This document shows positions 8,692 to 17,732 of a DNA stretch of 64,000 nt, piece after piece (position 1 is the stretch's first letter; each line of letters starts with the position of its first letter). The notes beneath the pieces are model-generated. The model was not told where the DNA came from, did not search any database, and saw nothing but the letters and a program-made list of their open reading frames with translations. The position numbers were made by a program, and so were the translations under genes. This DNA comes from Pseudomonas sp. GM48 (GTDB taxonomy: Bacteria; Pseudomonadota; Gammaproteobacteria; Pseudomonadales; Pseudomonadaceae), in NCBI RefSeq assembly GCF_000282335.1, contig NZ_AKJM01000040.1, positions 1-64,000 of the forward strand, given 5' to 3'.

Positions 8692-11600
8692 TCAGGTTTC
8701 AGGGGGCGAAGTGACGGGCACCGGGTCCAGTTGCCGGCCCATTTCGCAGATCAGAAACGCGATCGAGTCGGCATTGTGCAAAATGACATCGGTTCGGAAC
8801 TTCGGATCCTGCACGTTTAAAAAAGCTTCCCGCGCCTTATCCATGGTCTTGCTGCCCGTTAGCCTCAGGACGGCCTTGCCGACGTGATAAGAACCGGGAA
8901 TTGAATCCAGGCTGATCCACGATTGCAGCCCACTGTTCCAGCGTGCGAACAGTTCCTCCTGCGGCGTTTCCGTCGACAAGGCAGCTCGCTGGAAGTCCAG
9001 CTGTAACTGTTTCATGGCGGCGCCATAGGTGGTGATCGGCGCTACCAGATCGCTGAACGGGCGCCTGGCCTCAAGGTAGGCGATGTCCACGGCCTCGGAA
9101 AACAAATGGGCGAACTCGTGTATCAGCGTGGCGGCCTGACTGTGGCCATCGACGTTGAAGGGCTGGCTTAAACAGGATTTGTACCAGTCGAGTTGCTGGT
9201 CGAAGAATCGTTCCGTGAAGTGCACATTGCGCTGTTGATCCTTATCCAGGACAAACGCGATGAGATGGTTGTTCGGGTCCCGGTTTGAGCCCACGATAAA
9301 GCGTTGCGAGTTCATCCAGTCTTCATCGGGATCGACCAGCGCGTTGCAGATGGGCACGATGGCTTTCTTGATTTTTTCGATCAGCGCCATGTCGACCTGG
9401 CTCACACCAAAGAAACCCTTGAGGAATGTATCCAGTCGTGTACCCGGGAGAAGTTTGCGTAGCTGCACCATGTTGTGGAGGCTGTTGAACGCGTAATGGC
9501 GAGCGATGTCGATGGCCTGCACGATCATCCGGGCTTTTTCGGGATGTTTTGCGCGGATTTCTTCCATCCCCCGTGCCTCGATGTTCAGCACATCCCTGGC
9601 AACAAGGGCGTTGGCAAACTGATTGTGCATTTTCGAGAGGGCTTTTCCGCAGTGGACGGTGTGGGTATCCGGGTCGATCAGCAGTTGCTTGTCAGATGCT
9701 GCCCGTAACACGGGGCCTTCTTCTTCGCCCTTGACCATTCGCCAAACCGCCCCGGTCTTGTTCACGCCGTACACCTTGCCGGCAATGGCGGCGAAGGTTT
9801 TCTGGCTGGCCGCTTCGAGGTAGGTGCCATCAGTGCGGCTTTTCGTCAGGCCCTTCAATTCGACCGTGGTTTCGAACGGTTGTAGCCGAGTACGCAGCGC
9901 GGCTGTCGACCGGATCTGCGACCAGGGTTGCGCAATTACAGGGGTGGCAACCGGTTGAGCAACCGCCTCGCCGGTTGCCTGGGCGGTGTCGTTCCATCCT
10001 TCAAGCGATAACCGGCCCAACGACACGAGTTGCGCGGCACCGGCAATAAAGTTCCGTAATGCCACCCCCCAGTGATGGTCCTGCAGGGCTTCGGCCGAAT
10101 TTCGGGCGTCCTTGAAGGCCTGCCAAAGAAATTGCCCATACGCGAGTTTGCCCGGCAGCAGGGCTGAGATGCGCTCAATGCCCGAGCCGAACAGGTGTTT
10201 GACAGCCTCCCAGTCCGACTGACCGGTAGCCTGTGACTGGCTGGCGAGCAACTGCGCCAGCAGTTGGGTGTTGTCATGGAAAAAGCGGGTGAGCAGGTTG
10301 CCGTCGAAGGGGCTGGACGCGAGGGTGATTTCGCTGGGCTGGCCGGCGGTGGACTCGAACAGGTTGCGAAACACCGTTTGCTCACTGTCCGGCAGGCGCC
10401 GAATCAACATGTCCTGCAATGGCCCCGGTGTGTTGAGCGCCGCGACAACGCGGGCCTCATTGGCGAACTCGACAAACGGTGAACCACCGGGGTGGTAGGG
10501 GGCGTAGAGGATTTGCGGGCCTGCCTTGCCACTGCCTGGGCCAATCAGATACAGGCCCAGCGCCTTGACGGCGGTGCTACCAGTTGTCTTGATCAGTTCA
10601 AGAGGTCGGGCAATCGCGTGCGCACCCTGCACGGCCGCCCGGGCGATGGCGTCCGGCATGTCCAGCACTTGCCGAAGCAAATCGAAAGCTCCGTCGGACA
10701 GCCGTTGCTGCAGCTTCAGTTGGTGGGCGTGTTGCAGCAGTTGCCAGGGCAGTTGTTTGACGAAGCGTAACATTCGGCTTTCGATGCCAGCCGCTTGATT
10801 CGACAGGCTGTCCGAGACCTGTTTAGCGTATTTCTGCGCAATGCCCAGTGACAGTAACAGTTTACGGACCGCCGCCTGGTCCAACCCCGCGGGCAGTGCT
10901 TGAGGGGTTGCCGAGCTGACGTTGAACCCGGTGCCTTGCGCGATGTTGACATGGTTCAGGGCGAATTCAGTCAGGCTCCGGGCGGGGCCAGCCAGGGTCA
11001 GGTCGGGGGTGATTTCGATGTCGTCGGGGTCCAGTGCTTTTTCAGGGAAGCGGCTGCCAAGCAACGACGTCAGCGTTTCATGCACATACGACTTTAGGGG
11101 TTTGATCCCGTGCAAGTAGTCTTTGTCCTCATCAACGTTGTTGCGGTATTGCTCCAGCAGTTCAAGGTGCAGTTGCTGGTCTTCCAGCGGTGCCATGCCA
11201 AGCCAGGCGGGCAGGGCCTGCTGCCGGCTGATCGCACGGGAAATCGAGGTGGCCCTTTGCAGGTTGGTGTTGAAGACTGTTGTGGTCAGGGCTTTCAGGG
11301 CCTTTTTCTGCTTTGTGTCGTTCAGTTCGAAGGTGCGCACGTGTTCGCAGCGAGCGAGAAAATGCTCGATGGACGATTGCGCGACTTGCTCCAATGCAGA
11401 CCCTGCAATCAACCGCAGCGGACCCAGTGAGTAGCGTTGGTGAAAGATGCGCTGGGCCGGGGTGAGGTTTTCCAGCAGCGCCAGGCGATGTCGTGGGTCG
11501 AGCAGACGGCGGTTCAGTTCCAGCCGCGCACGACTGATGGTGTCAAACACTTCCAGGCCCTCGGCGGGTGTCCACAGGATCGTCCGGCCGGAATGCGAGG

Positions 11601-13524
11601 GGTCGAGCCCGCCACGCTCGGTCAAGAGCAGGCAATGGGCCAGGGGCAGGACATCCCTCTGACCGGAGCACGCCAGGGTCAACGAGTAGGCATCGGGCCG
11701 GAAGCCCTTGAGTGACCGACGATTGTGCCGGCTGGCCTGATCCGGGTTGAAAACCGTTTCGACAATGGCCCGGTCCGCGTCCCGCAGTGTCGCGCTGAGC
11801 CCGCGAACACTGGCTTCGCCACGGACGCCGACGGAAAGCGCATGGGCCAGGCGGGGTTTCATGTTTTCCAGATAGATGCGCTGTAAGGCAAGGGAAGCGA
11901 GCGGTTGTGCTGCAAAGTCTGCGTTGATCAGTGATTCGATGTCGCTGAAGGTCTTGGCGAAAGCTGCCGCCGTATCGGCCAGCACCATGGAGGGATGCTG
12001 ATTGCCGGACAACACGGGCCGGGTGCTCCAGCGTCCGTCGGTTTCCCGTGTCAGCAAGCGTTCGCCGATCATCGAGCGGATATCCAGCGCCTTGTCGAAC
12101 AGCGCGTGGATGTCCACGGCGCCGTCACTGTGACGGAACACCTGCAGGGCATATTCGATGTTCTGCAGTTGCTTGGTGACGATCGCGTCGAAGAGCTTGT
12201 GGAAGATCGCGCCGGAAATCACTTCCCCGGTCACATTCGGCCGATCAAAACCGATGAAGCGTTGGCGTTCGTCCAGGCTCAGCAGGCCATAGAGCTCATC
12301 CTCGTGACCGGCCGCGCTGAACTTGCCGAGCACGGTATCGCACAAGTCCTGATAGTCCTTGAGCACCTGCAGGCCTTCGGTGGGCGTGTAGAGAAACGCA
12401 TGGCTGGCGCTGACCATCAGTGAGCCGGCCAGCTCGACATAGTTGGCCTTGTACTCCCACAGGCGCACGGTTTCGACCGTCATTGACTGGTTCGTTCGGC
12501 TGGCCGGCGAGATCAACGCGTGCAAATCCTGACTTTGCTCCGGGCTGATGATCCCGGCTTCGCGCTTGAGCAGCAGTTGCACCCGCACCTGATCGGCGAT
12601 GGCGCGGCCGAAGAATTCGCGACGCGATGCACCATCGGCACTCGCCGCCGCCCAGAAACCATCGAGCTGCCCGACCAACTGGTTGACCAGTGTGCGTGAG
12701 AGCGTCGTGACCGCGGCTTCCCAGCGTGGCTGGTCGGCGTTTGCCGGGGACTTTTTCGGATGGGAAAACTCATGGGACTGTCCGGACGGCCAACGCTGAT
12801 GGCGATAGTGCAGGAGTACGGCGTCACTCAGGGACAGGGAGTGGACCCAGCGCCGCGTTGGACGGCTTTCATCATCGTTCTCTTGCGTTGTTGCCAGATA
12901 GAAGTTCACCCGGGTCTGGCGCTGATCCAGACCGGGAAAAGACGAAGCCAGCTGTTCACCCAGCCATGCATCGAGCAGCGACGTCAGGGACGGTAGTGCT
13001 TTGAGTTCGTCGAGCAGGGCCTGGTCGTTGATCTGCTGTAGGGTGGAGAGGGTGTTGCGCTGGTCCTCGAACACGTCACCGTCGATGGTTTGAAAGTCGA
13101 GTTCGATGTCGGCGGCGTCCACCACGGCCTTGCGTAGGGACAACGCCATGAAGGCCAGCAGATCGTCTTCTTCGCTGGCCGCTTTGAGTTGAGTCATAAG
13201 GTGTTGGGTCAGGGCGGTACGGTCAGCGAACTTTTTTATTCCCGTGTAGGGGGTGTAGAGAATCAGGCCATTGTCATCGGGTGTCGCGGTCAGTAAAAAA
13301 CTGCCGGCCAGCACCACAGGTTCCAGTTTCGGGATCTTCAGCCGGATTGTTTTCGCGAGCATGGGCGGCGTCTGCTGATCGCGCAGTGCCTGGGTGGCCA
13401 GTTCGATTTGGCTGAACCATTCGAAGTCTTTTAGCGTCAGCCCGTGGGTTTTGCCCAGTTCTCTCCAGAGGCCGCGCAACTTCAGCGCCTCAGGAAAAAA
13501 CAGCGGAGTTACAGGTGTAGACAT
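8692..13524 (-). CDS. Giant dermonecrotic-toxin-like protein with C-terminal HExxH domain
   Basis: A 1610-residue protein starting at the ATG at 13524 (MSTPVTPLFF); the frame stays open upstream but that part reads like non-coding sequence. It resembles the large Pseudomonas proteins annotated with a dermonecrotic toxin domain (DUF6543 type, from memory). A motif of the form I-L-Y-T-P-x-x-G-L-x-V-F occurs four times, near residues 88, 376, 650 and 1005. The C-terminal part has HEFAH (His1469, Glu1470, His1473), Asp1480 and HNADSIAF (from about 1583), an order like deuterolysin/aspzincin metallopeptidases. No signal peptide is visible, so release would need a secretion system or lysis. No immunity gene is obvious. 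Family confidence moderate; activity inferred. Confidence 0.6.
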   Translation of the reverse strand: MSTPVTPLFFPEALKLRGLWRELGKTHGLTLKDFEWFSQIELATQALRDQQTPPMLAKTIRLKIPKLEPVVLAGSFLLTATPDDNGLILYTPYTGIKKFADRTALTQHLMTQLKAASEEDDLLAFMALSLRKAVVDAADIELDFQTIDGDVFEDQRNTLSTLQQINDQALLDELKALPSLTSLLDAWLGEQLASSFPGLDQRQTRVNFYLATTQENDDESRPTRRWVHSLSLSDAVLLHYRHQRWPSGQSHEFSHPKKSPANADQPRWEAAVTTLSRTLVNQLVGQLDGFWAAASADGASRREFFGRAIADQVRVQLLLKREAGIISPEQSQDLHALISPASRTNQSMTVETVRLWEYKANYVELAGSLMVSASHAFLYTPTEGLQVLKDYQDLCDTVLGKFSAAGHEDELYGLLSLDERQRFIGFDRPNVTGEVISGAIFHKLFDAIVTKQLQNIEYALQVFRHSDGAVDIHALFDKALDIRSMIGERLLTRETDGRWSTRPVLSGNQHPSMVLADTAAAFAKTFSDIESLINADFAAQPLASLALQRIYLENMKPRLAHALSVGVRGEASVRGLSATLRDADRAIVETVFNPDQASRHNRRSLKGFRPDAYSLTLACSGQRDVLPLAHCLLLTERGGLDPSHSGRTILWTPAEGLEVFDTISRARLELNRRLLDPRHRLALLENLTPAQRIFHQRYSLGPLRLIAGSALEQVAQSSIEHFLARCEHVRTFELNDTKQKKALKALTTTVFNTNLQRATSISRAISRQQALPAWLGMAPLEDQQLHLELLEQYRNNVDEDKDYLHGIKPLKSYVHETLTSLLGSRFPEKALDPDDIEITPDLTLAGPARSLTEFALNHVNIAQGTGFNVSSATPQALPAGLDQAAVRKLLLSLGIAQKYAKQVSDSLSNQAAGIESRMLRFVKQLPWQLLQHAHQLKLQQRLSDGAFDLLRQVLDMPDAIARAAVQGAHAIARPLELIKTTGSTAVKALGLYLIGPGSGKAGPQILYAPYHPGGSPFVEFANEARVVAALNTPGPLQDMLIRRLPDSEQTVFRNLFESTAGQPSEITLASSPFDGNLLTRFFHDNTQLLAQLLASQSQATGQSDWEAVKHLFGSGIERISALLPGKLAYGQFLWQAFKDARNSAEALQDHHWGVALRNFIAGAAQLVSLGRLSLEGWNDTAQATGEAVAQPVATPVIAQPWSQIRSTAALRTRLQPFETTVELKGLTKSRTDGTYLEAASQKTFAAIAGKVYGVNKTGAVWRMVKGEEEGPVLRAASDKQLLIDPDTHTVHCGKALSKMHNQFANALVARDVLNIEARGMEEIRAKHPEKARMIVQAIDIARHYAFNSLHNMVQLRKLLPGTRLDTFLKGFFGVSQVDMALIEKIKKAIVPICNALVDPDEDWMNSQRFIVGSNRDPNNHLIAFVLDKDQQRNVHFTERFFDQQLDWYKSCLSQPFNVDGHSQAATLIHEFAHLFSEAVDIAYLEARRPFSDLVAPITTYGAAMKQLQLDFQRAALSTETPQEELFARWNSGLQSWISLDSIPGSYHVGKAVLRLTGSKTMDKAREAFLNVQDPKFRTDVILHNADSIAFLICEMGRQLDPVPVTSPPET

Positions 13525-13617
13525 CGTCGAGTCTCGTTCAAGGTGCCACTCAAAGGCGCCTGTGGATTGAGCATCGAGACTAAAAGCCGGCGGGACGACG
13601 CAGGTGGTAAATAGATA

Positions 13618-13634
13618 ACGCACGGGCCGTGCGT
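13618..13634. promoter_or_regulatory. Perfect palindrome upstream of the toxin-like gene
   Basis: ACGCACGG-G-CCGTGCGT has 8-base arms around one central base. It lies about 94 bases before the start of the giant gene and 124 bases before the divergent reductase gene. It has operator-like geometry; the binding protein is unknown. Confidence 0.4.
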
Positions 13635-13758
13635 ATTCGTGGCACGGATAAACGTCATTGACCCTCAGCGAAAGGTTGACAGGTCGCTTGCCGCGCGTTG
13701 TTAATCGACGGGTCTTTGTACGCTGTTGTTCCCTCCAATAATCAGTCTGGAGCTTCAG

Positions 13759-14799
13759 ATGTCTGCGCCACACGAACATGCCTCTACGGCGGTCTCGCCA
13801 CACCTGTCATTCGAAGCGCTGAGCGCTTTGCTCGAGAAGATTTTTCTGCGTCACGGCACGTCGGCCGACGTTGCCCGGGTGCTGGCGCAAAACTGTGCCG
13901 GCGCCGAGCGCGACGGCGCGCACAGCCACGGGGTATTCCGGATTCCTGGTTATGTTTCGACGCTGCAAAGCGGCTGGGTCAATGGCCAGGCCGTTCCGGT
14001 GGTCGAAGATGTGGCTTCAGGATTTGTGCGGGTCGATGCCGGTAACGGTTTTGCGCAACCGGCCCTGGCGGCAGCACGTGAACTACTGGTGCAGAAAGCC
14101 CGAAGTGCCGGCATTGCAGTGTTGGCGATCCGTAACTCGCACCATTTCGCTGCCTTGTGGCCGGATGTCGAACCCTTCGCTTATGAGGGCCTGGTAGCGT
14201 TGAGCGTGGTCAACAGCATGACCTGCGTGGTGCCCCACGGCGCTGACCGGCCGCTGTTCGGTACCAACCCGATTGCCTTTGCTGCCCCGCGGGCTGATGG
14301 CGAGCCGATTGTCTTCGACCTGGCCACCAGTGCCATTGCCCATGGCGATGTGCAAATTGCCGCACGCCAGGGTGAGCGCTTGCCGGCAGGGATGGGCGTG
14401 GACAGCCTCGGCCAGCCGACCACAGACCCGAAAGCGATTCTTGAGGGCGGTGCGTTGCTGCCTTTTGGCGGGCACAAGGGCTCGGCATTGTCGATGATGG
14501 TGGAGTTGCTCGCGGCGGCATTGACTGGCGGCAATTTTTCCTTCGAATTCGACTGGAAGAACCACCCAGGCGCCAAGACGCCGTGGACGGGTCAATTGCT
14601 CATCGTGATCGATCCGGGCAAAGCAGCAGGGCAAAGTTTTGCCGAGCGCAGCCAGGAACTGGTGCGGCAAATGCACGGTGTTGGCTTGAAGCGTTTGCCG
14701 GGTGACCGGCGTCACCATCAGCGCGCCAGGTCGCAGGCCAACGGCATCGAACTGGATGCCCAGACGCTGGCGAACCTGCAGGAGCTGGCCGGGCTCTGA
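13759..14799 (+). CDS. dpkA: Ldh2-family reductase, probable delta1-piperideine-2-carboxylate reductase
   Basis: A 346-residue NAD(P)H-dependent oxidoreductase of the malate/L-lactate dehydrogenase 2 family. The ERDGAHSHGVFRIPGY, RNSHHFAALW, FGTNPIAFAAP and LPFGGHKGSALS motifs are diagnostic of the family. Within Pseudomonas the C-terminal GDRRHHQRAR fits DpkA, which reduces cyclic imines in D-lysine and D-proline catabolism. The ATG at 13759 follows GGAG; earlier starts are less good. It stands alone, so context does not prove the substrate; other Ldh2 family activities are possible. Confidence 0.72.
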   Translation: MSAPHEHASTAVSPHLSFEALSALLEKIFLRHGTSADVARVLAQNCAGAERDGAHSHGVFRIPGYVSTLQSGWVNGQAVPVVEDVASGFVRVDAGNGFAQPALAAARELLVQKARSAGIAVLAIRNSHHFAALWPDVEPFAYEGLVALSVVNSMTCVVPHGADRPLFGTNPIAFAAPRADGEPIVFDLATSAIAHGDVQIAARQGERLPAGMGVDSLGQPTTDPKAILEGGALLPFGGHKGSALSMMVELLAAALTGGNFSFEFDWKNHPGAKTPWTGQLLIVIDPGKAAGQSFAERSQELVRQMHGVGLKRLPGDRRHHQRARSQANGIELDAQTLANLQELAGL

Positions 14800-14800
14800 T

Positions 14801-14905
14801 CCTGTAGGAGCGAGCTTGCTCGCGATGGACTTGAGGGCTCCGTGGGGAATCAGATTTCCCGCGTAATCGTTAACGACCATCGCGAGCAAGCTCGCTCCTA
14901 CAAGG
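14801..14905. repeat. REP pair (REPIN), class B
   Basis: TGTAGGAGCGAGCTTGCTCG at the left and its inverted copy at the right enclose about 50 bases, giving a long imperfect hairpin between dpkA and the DUF883 gene. Confidence 0.85.
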
Positions 14906-14928
14906 TTTGCGGTTTTTGATCGGAATGC

Positions 14929-15246
14929 TCAGCGACGGCCCAGCAACAACCCCACGACCAGACCGAACCCGGCGGAAATGGCCACGGTTTGCCATGGGTG
15001 CCCGCCAATGTAAGTTTCAGTGGCCTCGACCGCGGGCAGGGTGCGGTCGCGTACGCTGCTCACCGAATCCTTGGCTTGCCGAAGTTTCAGGGCGATTTGT
15101 CCGCGTAGGGTCTCCGCTTCTTCCCCGACCAGCGAGGCACTGCTTTTCAGCAGCTTTTCCGACTCTTCGATCAGCGATTTCAGCTCGCTGAACGCTTGAT
15201 CCTTGATTTGATCTTCGGCGGCTTGCGCGGCGGTTTTGCGGGCCAT
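14929..15246 (-). CDS. DUF883 / ElaB-YqjD-like membrane-anchored protein
   Basis: A 105-residue protein: an acidic, lysine-rich helical N-terminal part (DQIKDQAFSELKSLIEESEKLL), a PAVEATETYIGGHPW motif, and one C-terminal membrane helix (AISAGFGLVVGLLLGRR). This is the layout of ElaB/YqjD proteins, inner-membrane C-tail-anchored proteins that bind stationary-phase ribosomes in E. coli. The role here is inferred from the family. Confidence 0.85.
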   Translation of the reverse strand: MARKTAAQAAEDQIKDQAFSELKSLIEESEKLLKSSASLVGEEAETLRGQIALKLRQAKDSVSSVRDRTLPAVEATETYIGGHPWQTVAISAGFGLVVGLLLGRR

Positions 15247-15410
15247 TGAAGTACTCCTTGCAGGTAGGTGGACAATGAATGATGGAGTCTGTCGTCGTCG
15301 GAAAAGTTGCAGCTATTTTGCCTGGGGAGGTCATCTTGCTGAAAAACCGGCGCAGGACATTTCGCCCTACAGTGTAAGATGTCGCCAATTTTACGCAGCA
15401 GGAAATTCCC

Positions 15411-15662
15411 ATGAGCTTCAATCTGGCCGACAAACCCCTCGCCGAGCGCGCTGCGCTTGAAGACGAGAAATCCCGTCTGTTCGAACTCTGGCAAAACAAC
15501 CTGGGCAAAGCCAAGGGCGAGGCCGCACGGTTGTTCGGTGAACGGGCCAAGCGCAAAGGCAAGTGGGCGGAATGGGTGCGCGCCGAACTGGACGGCATGT
15601 CGCCCCCGGAATTCGCCAACATGGTGCGCAGTGAGGTCAATCGCCTGATGGCGGCCAAGTAG
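15411..15662 (+). CDS. Conserved small basic protein, 83 aa
   Basis: The ATG follows AGGAAA. The product is soluble and charged (MSFNLADKPLAERAALEDEK, then GERAKRKGKWAEWVRAEL) and predicted helical. Its last 26 bases overlap the tail of the convergent LysR gene. It looks like a Pseudomonas-specific hypothetical protein; no function is recognised. Confidence 0.65.
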   Translation: MSFNLADKPLAERAALEDEKSRLFELWQNNLGKAKGEAARLFGERAKRKGKWAEWVRAELDGMSPPEFANMVRSEVNRLMAAK

Positions 15663-16590
15663 GAGCAGCCGGCGGCAGCTCCTGCGCGAAACACGCGACA
15701 ATCGCCTCGCGCACTTTCAACACCACCGGGTCGAGCGGGTTGCCGGTGCGCCAGCCCAGTTCGATCGGGTAGCGCGGCAACGCCAAGGGGCAGGGCAGCA
15801 GTGCCAGCCCACTGAGCGCCGCGATGCTTCGGGCGGCATGTGCCGGAATGGTCGCCACGGCCGGACTGCCCTTGAGCAAATGGGGCAACGCGGCAAAATG
15901 CGTGGTCGAGGCGCACACCCGCCGACTCAACCCCAGTGCCGCCAGCCCCTCGTCGGTAATACCGATAAAACCGCCGGACGACACCAGAATGTGTTCGCGG
16001 GCCACAAACTCTTCAAGACTGATGCTCTGCTGGCCCTCGACCAGGCTCGACGGGTCTGCCAGGCACAGATATCCGCCTTCCCCCAGGACCTGACGGCTGA
16101 GCAGCCGCTCGGCAAAACCGCCCGCGGTAATCGCCAGGTCAATACTGCGTTCCATCAGCGCCTGAGCCACGATCTGGCTGTGGGTCTGGCGGAAAATCAG
16201 CCGCAGTTTCGGCGCGCAACGGGCGATTTCTTCGATCAGCCGCCGGCCGTAGGCTATTTCGAAATCATCCGACATTCCCACGGTCACCGAGCGTCCTTCG
16301 TACTGCCGGGCGGCCGGATCGACCATCGCCAGGCTCTGCCGGCATTTGTTCAAGGCATCGCTGACCACCGGTTTGAGCTGATTGGCCTTGAGTGAGGGGG
16401 CCAAGCCTCGTCCGGTGCGCACGAACAGCTGATCGCCATACACCTCGCGCAACCGGCGCAAGGCCGCGCTGACCGCCGATTGGGTCACACCCAGACGCAA
16501 GGCGGCACGGCTGGCGCTGGACTCTTCGTGCAGCGCTTCGAAGACTTTGAGCAGGTTGAGGTCGATGTCGGTGATATTCATTTGGCTCAT
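15637..16590 (-). CDS. LysR-family transcriptional regulator
   Basis: A 317-residue regulator: N-terminal helix-turn-helix (LNLLKVFEALHEESSASRAA, then LGVTQSAVSAALRRLREVYG) and a NodD/SyrM-like effector domain. It is divergent from the nitrilase gene with about 84 bases between them, so it probably controls that gene and perhaps itself. The inducer is unknown. Confidence 0.88.
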   Translation of the reverse strand: MSQMNITDIDLNLLKVFEALHEESSASRAALRLGVTQSAVSAALRRLREVYGDQLFVRTGRGLAPSLKANQLKPVVSDALNKCRQSLAMVDPAARQYEGRSVTVGMSDDFEIAYGRRLIEEIARCAPKLRLIFRQTHSQIVAQALMERSIDLAITAGGFAERLLSRQVLGEGGYLCLADPSSLVEGQQSISLEEFVAREHILVSSGGFIGITDEGLAALGLSRRVCASTTHFAALPHLLKGSPAVATIPAHAARSIAALSGLALLPCPLALPRYPIELGWRTGNPLDPVVLKVREAIVACFAQELPPAAPTWPPSGD

Positions 16591-16674
16591 ATCATTCAGC
16601 AGTGAATCGGTCTTTTTTGATGATCACGTGGCGCCGGAGAATGAGCAACACCTGATGCGAATGGAGTCTGTGCA

Positions 16675-17598
16675 ATGCCCAAATCAATCGTTGCCGCCCT
16701 GCAAATCGGCGCCTTGCCCGGTGGCAAGGCTGAAACCCTGGAACAAATCCTGTCCTATGAAAACGCGATCATCGAATCCGGCGCCGCGCTGGTGGTGATG
16801 CCGGAAGCGCTGCTGGGTGGTTATCCCAAGGGGGAGGGTTTTGGCACGCAGCTCGGTTATCGGTTGCCGGAAGGGCGCGAAGCCTTTGCGCGCTATTTTG
16901 CCAATGCCATCGACGTGCCCGGCGCGGAAACCGAGGCGCTGGCGGCGCTGTCCGCACGCACCGGGGCCAATCTGGTGATCGGCGTCATCGAGCGCGCCGG
17001 CAGCACCTTGTACTGCACCGCGCTGTACTTTGATCCCCAGGCCGGGCTGGTGGCCAAACACCGCAAGCTGATGCCCACGGGCACCGAACGGCTGATCTGG
17101 GGCAAGGGCGATGGTTCGACGCTGCCGGTGATCGACAGCCAGGTCGGACGTGTCGGCGCGGTGGTGTGCTGGGAAAACATGATGCCGCTGCTGCGCACCG
17201 CGATGTACGCCAAAGGCGTGGAAGTATGGTGCGCGCCGACCGTGGACGAGCGGGAGATGTGGCAGGTCAGCATGCGCCACATCGCCCATGAGGGGCGTTG
17301 TTTCGTGGTCAGTGCCTGTCAGGTCCAGGCGTCGCCGCAGGCCTTGGGCCTGGATATCGCCAACTGGCCGGCGGATCGGCCGTTGATTGCTGGCGGCAGC
17401 GTGATTGTTGGTCCCATGGGCGACATTCTCGCCGGACCGTTGCGCGACAGCGCCGGTTTGCTTACCGCATCAATCGACACTGACGACCTGGTGCGCGCCC
17501 GCTACGACTATGACGTGGTCGGTCACTACGCTCGCCCTGATGTGTTCGAGCTGACCGTGGACGAGCGCGCTAAACCGGGGGTGCGCTTCACTTCCTGA
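16675..17598 (+). CDS. Nitrilase-family carbon-nitrogen hydrolase
   Basis: A 307-residue hydrolase. The catalytic triad is visible as Glu44 ([12 protein letters not shown]), Lys131 (HRKLMPT) and Cys165 ([11 protein letters not shown]). [15 protein letters not shown] and [16 protein letters not shown] are typical of true nitrilases (branch 1), which convert nitriles to carboxylic acids and ammonia. GGAG precedes the ATG by 8 bases. The next gene encodes an acyl-CoA synthetase, which could activate the acid product, but a 134-base gap leaves the link uncertain. The natural substrate is unknown. Confidence 0.85.
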   Translation: MPKSIVAALQIGALPGGKAETLEQILSYENAIIESGAALVVMPEALLGGYPKGEGFGTQLGYRLPEGREAFARYFANAIDVPGAETEALAALSARTGANLVIGVIERAGSTLYCTALYFDPQAGLVAKHRKLMPTGTERLIWGKGDGSTLPVIDSQVGRVGAVVCWENMMPLLRTAMYAKGVEVWCAPTVDEREMWQVSMRHIAHEGRCFVVSACQVQASPQALGLDIANWPADRPLIAGGSVIVGPMGDILAGPLRDSAGLLTASIDTDDLVRARYDYDVVGHYARPDVFELTVDERAKPGVRFTS

Positions 17599-17732
17599 TG
17601 CCTGAGGGCTTTGGCCAAAGCAGTCAGACAACTTGATAGCTTTGACCATTGCCCGCCACCCCAAGCAGAGCGAGTATTTCCCTGTTGTTTACGGTTCCCC
17701 CAACCTAACAAAAACACAGAGGGATTCTGGCA

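Noticed and set aside
13608..13630. TAAAT-N15-CGT resembling a PvdS box upstream of dpkA
   Set aside because: The pattern is only eight fixed bases with a non-standard spacing, and there is no reason to expect iron control of this reductase. Expected by chance once or twice in 64 kb.
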